Made by a program: the position numbers and the translations under genes. The notes beneath the pieces were generated by a model. It saw only the letters and a list, made by a program, of their open reading frames with translations, ran no database searches and was not told where the DNA came from. Below are positions 1 to 7,172 of a DNA stretch of 64,000 nt, piece by piece. The DNA comes from DASSUW01 sp963759375 (GTDB lineage: Bacteria > Actinomycetota > Thermoleophilia > Solirubrobacterales > Solirubrobacteraceae): the NCBI GenBank assembly GCA_963759375.1, contig CAVWYY010000003.1:496001-560000 (forward strand), in the 5' to 3' direction. Every line of letters starts with the position of its first letter. The first letter of the stretch is position 1.

Positions 1-1
1 G

Positions 2-145
2 GTCGAGGCACTCGACCTGCCGGCCGAAGGCCGCGGCGTCGCCGTCGCGGTCGACGCCGAGGTGGTGCCGCGCACGCAGTGGGACACGCACACGCTCGAC
101 GACGGCGCGCGGGTGGAGATCCTGCGCGCGATCCAGGGAGGCTGA
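2..145 (+). CDS. thiS: Sulfur-carrier protein ThiS, C-terminal part (gene begins before the window)
   Basis: The open frame entering the window encodes the last 47 residues of a ThiS-type ubiquitin-like sulfur carrier and ends ...RAIQGG-stop. The terminal Gly-Gly is the residue pair that ThiF adenylates and that carries the thiocarboxylate used by ThiG to build the thiazole ring of thiamin. The segment 'VPRTQWDTHTLDDGARVEI' matches the family's C-terminal strand pattern. The TGA stop is directly followed by the thiG ATG, so the two are co-transcribed and probably translationally coupled. The N-terminus lies outside the window, so length and start cannot be judged. Confidence 0.9.
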   Translation, partial: VEALDLPAEGRGVAVAVDAEVVPRTQWDTHTLDDGARVEILRAIQGG

Positions 146-937
146 ATGGCCGCGACCGACGTATCTGCCGACCATCTGACCATCGCCGGCACCGAGCTGC
201 GCTCGCGACTGCTCCTCGGCACCGGCGGGTTCCGCTCGCTCGAGACGCTGGCGACCGCGATCGAGGCCTCCGGTGCCGAGCTCGTCACGGTCGCGCTGCG
301 GCGTATCGACCCCGAGGCGCGCGGCTCGATCGTCGATGTGCTCGACCGTGCCGGCGTCCGCCTGCTGCCCAACACCGCCGGGTGCTTCACCGCGCGCGAC
401 GCGGTGCTCACCGCGAAGATGGCCCGCGAGGCGTTCGAGACGGACTGGGTCAAGCTCGAGGTGATCGGCGACGACCGCACGCTGCTGCCCGACGCGCCGG
501 CGCTGCTCGAGGCGGCCGAGGAGCTCGTCGACGACGGCTTCACGGTGCTGCCGTACACGAACGACGACCCGATCCTCGCGCGCCGGCTGGAGGACGTCGG
601 CTGCGCCGTGGTGATGCCGCTCGGCTCGCCGATCGGCTCCGGCATGGGCCTGCTCAACACGTACAACCTGCGCCTGATCCGAGAGCGTGCGGGCGTGCCC
701 GTGATCCTCGACGCCGGGGTCGGCACGGCGTCGGACGCCGCGCTGGCGATGGAGCTGGGCTACGACGGCGTCCTCTGCGCGTCGGCGATCTCACGCGCCG
801 AGGACCCCGTGGCGATGTCCCACGCGATCCGGCTCGGCACCGAGGGCGGTCGGCTGGCCTACCGCGCCGGGCGGATCCCGCGGCGCCTCTACGCCCAGGC
901 CTCGACGCCCGAAGAGGGCGTCGCCGAGTTCGGCTAA
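146..937 (+). CDS. thiG: Thiazole synthase ThiG
   Basis: A 263-residue TIM-barrel protein that condenses 1-deoxy-xylulose-5-phosphate, dehydroglycine and the ThiS thiocarboxylate into the thiazole phosphate precursor of thiamin, in the cytoplasm. Lys103 in WVKLEVIGDD is at the position of the family's Schiff-base lysine. The phosphate-binding segments PLGSPIGSGMG and ILDAGVGTASDAA, and the conserved ending AGRIPRRLYA.AS(S/T)P, are all present. Length is normal for the family (about 255-270). The ATG immediately follows the thiS stop, which fixes the start. A GC-rich hairpin at 946-986 follows the gene. Confidence 0.96.
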   Translation: MAATDVSADHLTIAGTELRSRLLLGTGGFRSLETLATAIEASGAELVTVALRRIDPEARGSIVDVLDRAGVRLLPNTAGCFTARDAVLTAKMAREAFETDWVKLEVIGDDRTLLPDAPALLEAAEELVDDGFTVLPYTNDDPILARRLEDVGCAVVMPLGSPIGSGMGLLNTYNLRLIRERAGVPVILDAGVGTASDAALAMELGYDGVLCASAISRAEDPVAMSHAIRLGTEGGRLAYRAGRIPRRLYAQASTPEEGVAEFG

Positions 938-945
938 GGGCTCCT

Positions 946-986
946 CCGGCCGTATCCGCTCCATTTGCCCGATGCGGACGGGCCGG
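946..986 (+). terminator. Hairpin after thiG, possible terminator
   Basis: Two arms, CCGGCCGTATCCGC (946-959) and GCGGACGGGCCGG (974-986), pair with one bulge around a 14-base loop, nine bases after the thiG stop. There is no U-tract, which is usual for actinobacterial hairpins. Its role as a terminator is inferred from position. Confidence 0.45.
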
Positions 987-1001
987 TAAGGGCGCGAAGC
1001 T

Positions 1002-1022
1002 ATCGGAACCGAACATTCCGAT
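1002..1022. promoter_or_regulatory. Perfect inverted repeat upstream of the epoxide hydrolase
   Basis: ATCGGAA (1002-1008), seven bases, then TTCCGAT (1016-1022). This is a perfect 7+7 dyad ending 15 bases before the hydrolase ATG. Its position suits an operator for a dimeric regulator, but no regulator gene is adjacent. Confidence 0.45.
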
Positions 1023-1037
1023 CCGAAAGGCAACTGC

Positions 1038-2123
1038 ATGATCCGTCCGTACCGCATCGAGATCCCGCAGGCGCAGCTCGACGACCTCCACGAGCGCCTC
1101 GACCGAACGCGATGGCCCGACGAGCTCCCGGGCGTCGGCGCCGCGTACGGCGCACCGCTCGCCGACGTGCGCGATCTGGCGGACCACTGGCGCCACGACT
1201 ACGACTGGCGCCGCCACGAGGCCGAGCTCAACGAGCTCCCGCAGTTCACGACGACGATCGACGGCCAGAACGTGCACTTCATCCACGTGCAGTCGCCGGA
1301 CCGCAACGCGCTGCCGCTGATCCTCACCCACGGCTGGCCGGGCTCGGTCGTCGAGTTCCTCGACGTCATCGGGCCGCTGAGCGAGACGTTCCACGTCGTC
1401 GTCCCGTCGATCCCGGGGTTCGGGTTCTCCGGGCCGACGACCGAGACCGGGTGGAGCAACGCGCGCGTGGCGCGGGCCTGGGCCGAGCTGATGGGCCGCC
1501 TTGGCTACGAGCGCTACGGCGCGCAGGGCGGTGACATGGGCGCGCTGATCTCGCCCGACCTCGCGCGCCACGCGCCCGATCGCGTGGTCGGCGTCCACGT
1601 CAACGCGGCCAGCGTCGGGTTCATCCCGCTCGGGCCGGCCGACGAGGACGGGCTCACCGATGCGGAGCGTGAGCGGCTGGCGAGGATCCGCCACTTCATG
1701 ACCGAGGAGTGGGGCTACAACCAGCTCCAGTCCACGCGGCCGCAGACGCTCGCGTACGGCCTGACCGACTCGCCGGTGGGCCAGCTCGCCTGGATCGCCG
1801 AGAAGGTCGCGGCGTGGTCGGCCGAGCCGATCGACCGCGACCGGCTGCTGACCAACGTGATGCTCTACTGGCTCACCGGCACGGCGAACTCGTCGTCGCG
1901 CCTCTACTACGAGAACCAGCACTCCTGGTCGATGCCGGAGAACTCCGGCGTGCCGACCGGCGTGGCGGTGTTCGCCGAGGACGTGTCGATCCGCCGCTAC
2001 GCGGAGGAGGCGAACACGATCGTGCACTGGTCGGAGTTCGACCGCGGCGGCCACTTCGCCGCGCTCGAGGCGCCGGACCTGCTCGTCGAGGACGTCCGCG
2101 CGTTCTTCGAGAAGATCCGTTGA
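1038..2123 (+). CDS. Epoxide hydrolase of the microsomal (EHN) type
   Basis: A 361-residue alpha/beta-hydrolase-fold enzyme expected to open epoxides to diols. The N-terminal 110 residues (PYRIEIPQAQLDDLHERL..TRWPDE.. to ..YDWRRHEAELNELPQF) form the EHN lid domain typical of microsomal-type epoxide hydrolases. HGWPGS near residue 97 is the oxyanion-hole motif. GGDMGA near residue 171 carries the nucleophilic Asp, and GGHFAALE near residue 337 carries the catalytic His. No signal peptide is visible. The stop shares one base with the ATG of the next gene, so they form a transcription unit. The physiological substrate cannot be read from the sequence. Confidence 0.9.
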   Translation: MIRPYRIEIPQAQLDDLHERLDRTRWPDELPGVGAAYGAPLADVRDLADHWRHDYDWRRHEAELNELPQFTTTIDGQNVHFIHVQSPDRNALPLILTHGWPGSVVEFLDVIGPLSETFHVVVPSIPGFGFSGPTTETGWSNARVARAWAELMGRLGYERYGAQGGDMGALISPDLARHAPDRVVGVHVNAASVGFIPLGPADEDGLTDAERERLARIRHFMTEEWGYNQLQSTRPQTLAYGLTDSPVGQLAWIAEKVAAWSAEPIDRDRLLTNVMLYWLTGTANSSSRLYYENQHSWSMPENSGVPTGVAVFAEDVSIRRYAEEANTIVHWSEFDRGGHFAALEAPDLLVEDVRAFFEKIR

Positions 2124-3178
2124 TGCTGAGCGTCCGCGCTCTGAACCGCGCGCTGCTCGAGCGCCAGATGCTGCTGCGCCGGGAGACCCTCGGCGCGGCG
2201 GCGGCGCTCGAGCGACTGGTCGCCATGCAGGCTCAGGAGCCGCCGGCGCCGTACTACGGGCTCTGGACACGGCTCGAGGGCTTCGACCCGCAGGAGCTCT
2301 CGGAGCTGGTGGAGACGCGCGCGGCGGTCCGCGGCACGCTCATGCGCTCGACCGTGCACATCACCACCGCGCGCGACTTCGCCGGGTTGCGCGCGGTGCT
2401 GCAGCCCGTGATGGAGCGCCACTTCGCGAGCAGCCCGTTCGCCGCGGGCGTCGCGGGCGTCGACCTCGGCGAGCTCGACGTCGTGGCACGCGAGCTGGTG
2501 GAAGCCGAGCCGCTGGGGACCACGGGCATCGCGCGCGAGCTCGCGGTGCGCTGGCCGGACGCCGACCCGGTCGCACTCGGCTACGCGGCTCGCTTCCGGC
2601 TCCCGCTCGTGCAGGTCCCGCCGCGCGGGCTGTGGCCGGTGCGCAAGGGCGCCGGCCGGGCGAAGGTGACGACCGTGGAGCGCTGGGCGGGGATCGCGGT
2701 GCCCGAAGACCCACCGGTGGCGGAGACGATCCTGCGCTACCTCGCCGCGTTCGGGCCGGCGACGGTGCAGGACGTCGCCGCCTGGTCGGGCCTGGCCGGC
2801 GTGCGGGCGGCGGTCGACGCGCTGCGCCCGCGGCTGCGCACGCTCGAGGCAGACGACGGGCGCGAGCTGCTCGACGTGCCCGACGGGCCGCTGCCGGACC
2901 CCGACACGCCGGCGCCGCCGCGCTTCCTCCCGTCGTTCGACAACGTGCTCGTCGCGTACAAGGAGCGCAGCCGGATCATCCCCGACGAGCACCGCACGCG
3001 CGCGGTCCGCGAGCGGCTCGGTGCGCCGATGCTGCTGGTGGACGGCTTCGTCCGCGGGACGTGGGCGATCGCGGACGGCCGGCTGGAGATCGATCCGTGG
3101 GGGCCGCTGTCGGCCGAACAGCGCGCGGCGGTCGACGCGGAGGGCGAGCGGCTGCTCGCGTTCGCCGCGTCGGCATGA
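2123..3178 (+). CDS. Winged-helix DNA-binding protein, AlkZ/YcaQ-like (HTH_42) glycosylase family
   Basis: 351 residues. The start RALNRALLERQMLL.R and the segment ALERLVAMQAQEPPAPYYGLWTRLEGF are hallmarks of the HTH_42 superfamily. The QAQ at about residues 35-37 matches the QxQ motif used by AlkZ/YcaQ to unhook DNA interstrand crosslinks and remove alkylated bases. The C-terminal FLPSFDNVL.AYK.R.RI.P and VDGFVRGTWAI blocks are also typical. The ATG overlaps the preceding stop by one base (TGATG). Glycosylase activity is an inference from the family; many actinobacterial members are uncharacterised, and the pairing with an epoxide hydrolase could suit detoxification of DNA-reactive epoxides. 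Confidence 0.8.
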   Translation: MLSVRALNRALLERQMLLRRETLGAAAALERLVAMQAQEPPAPYYGLWTRLEGFDPQELSELVETRAAVRGTLMRSTVHITTARDFAGLRAVLQPVMERHFASSPFAAGVAGVDLGELDVVARELVEAEPLGTTGIARELAVRWPDADPVALGYAARFRLPLVQVPPRGLWPVRKGAGRAKVTTVERWAGIAVPEDPPVAETILRYLAAFGPATVQDVAAWSGLAGVRAAVDALRPRLRTLEADDGRELLDVPDGPLPDPDTPAPPRFLPSFDNVLVAYKERSRIIPDEHRTRAVRERLGAPMLLVDGFVRGTWAIADGRLEIDPWGPLSAEQRAAVDAEGERLLAFAASA

Positions 3179-3185
3179 TTGGCGG

Positions 3186-3653
3186 ATGGACCTCGACGAG
3201 CTGTTCGACGCCTGGGAGCGCGCCTGGTCGGGCCGCGACCCCGCGGCGTTCGCGCCGCTGTGCGCGGACGGCTTCGCCTACGAGGACCCGCTGACGCCCG
3301 AGCCGCTGCAGGGAATCGACGCCCTCGCCCGCCACGCGCGGCGGCTGTGGAAGGCGTTCCCGGACGCCCGCGTGAACAGCACCGGCGAGCGGCTGGGCGA
3401 CGGCCGCTACGCCGCCGCGCCCTGCAAGGTGCTCGGCACCCACGAGGGCCGGATCGGGCAGGTCGCCCCGACCCGCCGCTTCATCGTCGTGCACGCGGTC
3501 GTCTACGCCGAGCTGCGCGAGGATCGGCTGCTGCGGGCGCGCGCGTTCTTCGACGTGCACGGCGCCGCCACCGCCCTCGGCGTGCTGCCCGAGCACGGCA
3601 CCTTCGGCGAGAAGGCGCTCTTGCTGCTCCGCGGCTTCGGTATCCGCGCCTGA
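3186..3653 (+). CDS. NTF2-like / SnoaL-type protein
   Basis: A 155-residue protein with the cone-shaped NTF2-like fold pattern: an N-terminal helix (ELFDAWERAWSGRDPAAFAPLCADGFAYEDPLTPEPLQG), a middle FPDARV strand and a C-terminal sheet. Members include SnoaL polyketide cyclases and many small-molecule isomerases of unknown substrate. ATG 3186 lies seven bases after the upstream stop and gives the natural N-terminus; the frame is open further upstream but that part overlaps the previous gene. It probably belongs to the epoxide hydrolase transcript. No substrate can be named. Confidence 0.7.
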   Translation: MDLDELFDAWERAWSGRDPAAFAPLCADGFAYEDPLTPEPLQGIDALARHARRLWKAFPDARVNSTGERLGDGRYAAAPCKVLGTHEGRIGQVAPTRRFIVVHAVVYAELREDRLLRARAFFDVHGAATALGVLPEHGTFGEKALLLLRGFGIRA

Positions 3654-3664
3654 GGACGGGCGGC

Positions 3665-4039
3665 CTAGCGCTCGACCGTGATCTCCCCGACCATGCCGGG
3701 GTGGATCGTGCACTCGTACTTGACGGTCCCGGGCGAGTCGATCGACGTCGTGAACGTCTTGCCCTTGCCGAACAGCTCGGACTTGAAGTCGGCGCCCTCG
3801 TTGGCCACCGCGTTGTGGTCCACGGAGTCCTCGTTGACCCAGCAGACCGTCTCGCCGACGCCGGCGGTCGTCTTCTCCGGATCGAACTTGATGTCCTTCA
3901 TGACGATCGTCACGCCGTCGCTCGGGCAGGCGCTCGACGAGGCCCCCGCGGCGCCGCCGCCACCACCGCCGTCGTCCTCGCCGCAGGCGGCGATCCCGAG
4001 GGCCAGTGCGGTGAGGAGGAGAGCGATCCGCGTGCGCAT
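3665..4039 (-). CDS. Cupredoxin (plastocyanin-like) lipoprotein
   Basis: A 124-residue exported blue-copper-type protein. The N-terminus MRTRIALLLTALALGIAAC is a lipoprotein signal with the lipobox cysteine, followed by a Gly/Ser linker. The copper ligands are in place in the family order: His in VDHNAV, then Cys and His in YECTIHPGM with a following Met. It is therefore predicted to be membrane-anchored outside the cell and to carry electrons or bind copper. An ATG at 4054 would add five residues; 4039 is preferred because it gives a standard signal peptide. It is transcribed divergently from argF, whose promoter lies immediately outside. Confidence 0.85.
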   Translation of the reverse strand: MRTRIALLLTALALGIAACGEDDGGGGGGAAGASSSACPSDGVTIVMKDIKFDPEKTTAGVGETVCWVNEDSVDHNAVANEGADFKSELFGKGKTFTTSIDSPGTVKYECTIHPGMVGEITVER

Positions 4040-4061
4040 GAGGCGGGCATTCAATCACCCG

Positions 4062-4067
4062 TACACT
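4062..4067 (+). promoter_or_regulatory. -10 box of argF, leaderless arrangement
   Basis: TACACT fits the TANNNT -10 pattern and sits exactly seven bases before the CTG at 4075. The same box-to-start distance is seen in at least six other genes of the window (for example 8047, 43284, 56967). It predicts transcription starting at the initiation codon itself. Confidence 0.5.
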
Positions 4068-4074
4068 CGGCGCT

Positions 4075-4962
4075 CTGCACTTCCTCGACGGCACCGAGCT
4101 CTCCGCCGCCCAGCTGACATCGCTGCTGGACCGGGCGCTCGCACTCAAGAGGGCGCCGGCGGGCTCCCGCGCACTCGAGGGCCGGACGGTCGCGCTGCTG
4201 TTCGAGCGCCCGTCGACGCGCACGCGCGTCTCGTTCGAGGCCGGGGTGTTCGAGCTCGGCGGCCACCCGATGGTGCTGCGCGCGAACGAGCTGCAGCTGA
4301 CCCGCGGTGAGTCCTTGCGCGACACCGCGTACGTGTTCTCGCGGCACGCGGCGGCGATCGGCCTGCGCACGGGCTCCGAAGAGCGCCTCGCGGCGCTGGC
4401 CGAGCACGCCACCGTTCCGGTGGTGAACATGCTCTCGCCGCTGCACCACCCCTGCCAGGCGCTGGCCGACCTGATGACGATGCGCGAGGCGTTCGGCTCG
4501 ATCGAGGGTCGCGTGTTGACCTACGTCGGCGACGGCAACAACGTCGCGCGGTCGCTCGCGCTCGTCGGTGCGCTCGCGGGCGTGCAGGTGCGCGTGGCGG
4601 CGCCGGACGGCTTCCAGCTCGAGCCCGCTGCCGGCGCCGAGCTGTTCGACGACCCGGCCGCCGCGGTGGAGGACGCCGACGTCGTCTACACCGATGTCTG
4701 GGTCTCGATGAGCGACGACGAGAGCGAGGCGTCCCGGCGCCGCGAGGCGCTCGCGCCCTACCGCCTCGACGAGGCGCTGATGGAGCGCGCGGCGCCGGAC
4801 GCGATCGCCCTGCACTGCCTGCCCGCCCATCCCGGCGAGGAGATCACCGAGGGCGTGCTGTACGGCGACCGCCAGCGCATCTGGGACCAGGCCGAGAACC
4901 GCCGCCACGCGCAGAAAGCGCTGCTGGAGCGCCTCGTTTCAACCGGATCGGGCCACGGGTAG
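4075..4962 (+). CDS. argF: Ornithine carbamoyltransferase, apparently starting at CTG
   Basis: About 295 residues. The enzyme joins carbamoyl phosphate to ornithine to give citrulline in arginine synthesis. The carbamoyl-phosphate site FERPSTRTRVSFE, the HPCQALADL block and the ornithine-side HCLPAHPGEEIT are all present. The first ATG/GTG/TTG in frame is GTG 4246, inside FEAGVFELGG, which would delete the STRT motif. The frame upstream contains only one plausible start, CTG 4075 (CTG CAC TTC CTC GAC, giving M-HFLDGTEL, a normal N-terminus), before an in-frame TGA at 4039. CTG 4075 lies seven bases after a TACACT box, so a leaderless CTG start is inferred; the alternative is a sequencing error. 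The stop is 12 bases before the next gene. Confidence 0.9.
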   Translation: MHFLDGTELSAAQLTSLLDRALALKRAPAGSRALEGRTVALLFERPSTRTRVSFEAGVFELGGHPMVLRANELQLTRGESLRDTAYVFSRHAAAIGLRTGSEERLAALAEHATVPVVNMLSPLHHPCQALADLMTMREAFGSIEGRVLTYVGDGNNVARSLALVGALAGVQVRVAAPDGFQLEPAAGAELFDDPAAAVEDADVVYTDVWVSMSDDESEASRRREALAPYRLDEALMERAAPDAIALHCLPAHPGEEITEGVLYGDRQRIWDQAENRRHAQKALLERLVSTGSGHG

Positions 4963-4974
4963 GGCATCGCCGCG

Positions 4975-5352
4975 ATGCCTCAGGCCAAGCGCAGCCGCGT
5001 CAATCCGATCGACGCGCTCGTCCTGACCCGCGAGCGGATCCAGGAGGTGCTCGACGACGCGGTCGAGCGCGGGCGGATGACGCGCGACGACGCGACGCAG
5101 CTGCTCGCCGAGCTCGTGCGCCGCGGCACCGCCCCGGCCGCCGGGTTGCTGCGCGAGGTCGACCGCGCGCGCCGCGCCGCCGGGCTCGGCGCGTCGTTCC
5201 CGATCGAGGGCTACGACGACCTCACGGCGGCGAAGGTCGCCGACCGGCTCGACGACCTGTCGGTCGCGCAGCTGCGCCAGGTCCGCGACTACGAGCGCCG
5301 CAACGCGAACCGCAAGTCGGTGCTCACCGCGGTCGAGCGCAAGCTACCGTGA
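4975..5352 (+). CDS. Small helical protein of unknown function
   Basis: 125 residues, strongly charged and predicted almost wholly helical. The N-terminal half (DALVLTRERIQEVLDDAVERGRMTRDDATQLLAELVRRG) resembles phasin-like or coiled-coil regulators. The C-terminal 45 residues (YDDLTAAKVADRLDDLSVA and LRQVRDYERRNANRKSVL) look like a compact conserved helical motif seen in small actinobacterial proteins. There is no signal peptide or membrane segment. It lies 12 bases after argF and 16 before the rRNA methyltransferase, probably in the same transcript. I do not assign a function. Confidence 0.6.
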   Translation: MPQAKRSRVNPIDALVLTRERIQEVLDDAVERGRMTRDDATQLLAELVRRGTAPAAGLLREVDRARRAAGLGASFPIEGYDDLTAAKVADRLDDLSVAQLRQVRDYERRNANRKSVLTAVERKLP

Positions 5353-5368
5353 GTGTCATCCTGGGAGC

Positions 5369-6739
5369 GTGTCCATCTCCTCCCAGGTCCGCCCGTCGCG
5401 CGGCGACGAGCTCGAGCTGACCGTCGATTCGCTCGCCCACGGCGGCAACGGCGTCGCGCGCCGTGACGGCTACGTCGTGTTCGTAGCCGGCGCCGTGCCC
5501 GGCGACCGCGTGCGCGCGGTGGTCGGCAAGGCCAAGCGCGCCTACGCAGAGGCGCGCGCGATCGAGATCGTCGAGCCGTCGCCCGACCGGATCCCGCCGC
5601 TGGCCGACCATCCGGGCGCCCCGTGGCAGGTGCTCCCGTACGAGCGCCAGCTCGCGGTCAAGGCCGAGCACGTGCGCGAGGCGCTGGAGCGGATCGGGCA
5701 CCTCGAGGGCTTCGAGATGGAGCCGATCGTGCCCGCCGCCGAGCCGTGGCGCTACCGCAACAAGCTCGAGTTCTCGTTCGGCATCGGGGACGACTCCGAG
5801 CTCGTGTGCGGCTTCCATGCGCCGGGGCGCTGGGACCGGATCCTGGCGATGGACGACTGCCTGCTCGCCTCCGAGCGCGTCAACGAGGCGCGAGACCGAG
5901 TGCTCGCGTGGTGCCGCACCCAAGGGCTCGAGGCCTGGGACCGGCGCGAGCAGCGCGGCTTCCTGCGCAACCTCGTGATCCGCGAGGGCCGCCGTACCGG
6001 CGAGCTGCAGGTCCGGCTCGTCACGTCCCCGGGCAAGCTCGACACCGACGCGCTGATCGACGCGGTGCCGTGCGACGGCCTGTTCTGGACGCAGCAGGAG
6101 CAGCTCGGCGAGACCGCCACCGGCGGCGAGACCGTGCTCCTGTCCGGCACTCCGCAGCTGCGCGAGCAGCTCGGCGGCCTCGAGTTCCTGATCAGCCCCG
6201 AGGCGTTCTTCCAGACCAACACGGAGATGGCCGAGCAGCTCTACGCGCTCGCCGCCGAGTACGCGCAACTCCGCGGCCACGAGCGGGTGTTCGACCTGTA
6301 CTGCGGCATCGGGACGATCGGGCTGTCGCTCGCCGCCCGGGCGCGCGAGGTGGTCGGCGTTGAGATCGTCGAGGCCGCGGTGGCCGACGCGATCGAGAAC
6401 GCACGGCTCAACGACGTCCTCAACGCCCGCTTCTACGCCGGCGACATCCGCCTGGCGATGCGCGACCTGGTCGAGCAGGCCGGCAGGCCCGACGTCGCGG
6501 TCGTCGACCCGCCGCGCGCCGGCCTCTCGCAGAAGGTCGTCCGCCGCATCATCGAGGCCCAGCCGTCGCGGATCGTCTACGTCTCCTGCAACCCGACCAC
6601 GCTCGCGCCGAACGCGGCGCAGATGGTCGAGGCGGGCTACCGGCTCATCAAGGTGCGGCCGGTCGACATGTTCCCGCAGACGCCGCACATCGAGAGCGTG
6701 GCGCTGCTCGAGCGGGAACGTCAGCTGCCTGCTGGGTAG
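5369..6739 (+). CDS. TrmA/RlmD-family RNA m5U methyltransferase
   Basis: 456 residues. An N-terminal TRAM domain (residues 10-65, VDSLAHGGNGVARRDGYVVF and VAGAVPGDRV) precedes an RNA-binding central domain and a SAM methyltransferase domain with VFDLYCGIGTIGLSLA. Then come VVDPPRAGL and the catalytic-cysteine motif YVSCNPT. The family methylates C5 of uridine in 23S rRNA (RlmD/RlmCD) or tRNA. The cysteines that hold the [4Fe-4S] cluster in RlmD are missing from the usual place (HPGAPWQVLPYERQL), so this is a cluster-less variant. GTG 5369 has GGGAG just upstream. The last codons and the stop come from the inverted end of a repeat element inserted at 6716. Confidence 0.88.
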   Translation: MSISSQVRPSRGDELELTVDSLAHGGNGVARRDGYVVFVAGAVPGDRVRAVVGKAKRAYAEARAIEIVEPSPDRIPPLADHPGAPWQVLPYERQLAVKAEHVREALERIGHLEGFEMEPIVPAAEPWRYRNKLEFSFGIGDDSELVCGFHAPGRWDRILAMDDCLLASERVNEARDRVLAWCRTQGLEAWDRREQRGFLRNLVIREGRRTGELQVRLVTSPGKLDTDALIDAVPCDGLFWTQQEQLGETATGGETVLLSGTPQLREQLGGLEFLISPEAFFQTNTEMAEQLYALAAEYAQLRGHERVFDLYCGIGTIGLSLAARAREVVGVEIVEAAVADAIENARLNDVLNARFYAGDIRLAMRDLVEQAGRPDVAVVDPPRAGLSQKVVRRIIEAQPSRIVYVSCNPTTLAPNAAQMVEAGYRLIKVRPVDMFPQTPHIESVALLERERQLPAG

Positions 6740-7160
6740 GGAGGCGGCGACGCCGGTGTGGGTTTCGTCGCAATCGTCGGCCGCGGCGCGGTCGCTGCGA
6801 CGAAACCGTCCTCTGGCGTGGGTTTCGTCACACGCGCCGCGCGCGGATCGATGCGTGCGACGAAACCCACACGATCGAGGCAGCATTTCGTCGCACCGAT
6901 CGCCGCCGGCGCTGATGCGTGCGACGAAACGCTGGCTATAGGGGACAAACGTCGCACGAACGAGCCGCCGGGCGACGAGTGCGACGAACTACTGGCTGTG
7001 TGCGAAACGTCGCACGGACGCGCGGCCGGGTGACGCGTGCGACGAAATGCACACCAGAGGTGCGGAACGTCGCACGGATCGACGCCCAGGCGACGCGTGC
7101 GACGAAATGCACACACCCGCCGGCGCACCCACCTCCCTACCCAGCAAGCAGTTGACGTTC
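6716..7160. repeat. Repeat element copy 1: inverted ends enclosing six regularly spaced hairpins
   Basis: The element is bounded by 29-base inverted ends (6716-6744 and 7132-7160) that match at 27 of 29 positions. Each end runs from GAACGTCA through GGGTAGGGAGG, read inward. The interior holds six palindromes built on TTTCGTCGCA...TGCGACGAAA or the shorter GTCGCAC...GTGCGAC. They are centred in units beginning near 6761, 6818, 6883, 6951, 7009 and 7069, that is about every 60 bases, with variable loops. Arms of units 1-3 are 12-15 bp. No convincing gene lies inside. It fills the gap between the convergent rlmD-like gene and the hydrolase at 7173 and supplies the stop codon of the former. Confidence 0.85.
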
Positions 7161-7172
7161 GCCGACGGAGAC

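Noticed and set aside
6761..7103. The regular palindrome array in element 1 as a CRISPR array
   Set aside because: The repeated parts are inverted arms of 7-15 bases around variable loops rather than identical 25-40 base repeats, spacing includes the loops, and no cas gene is nearby.
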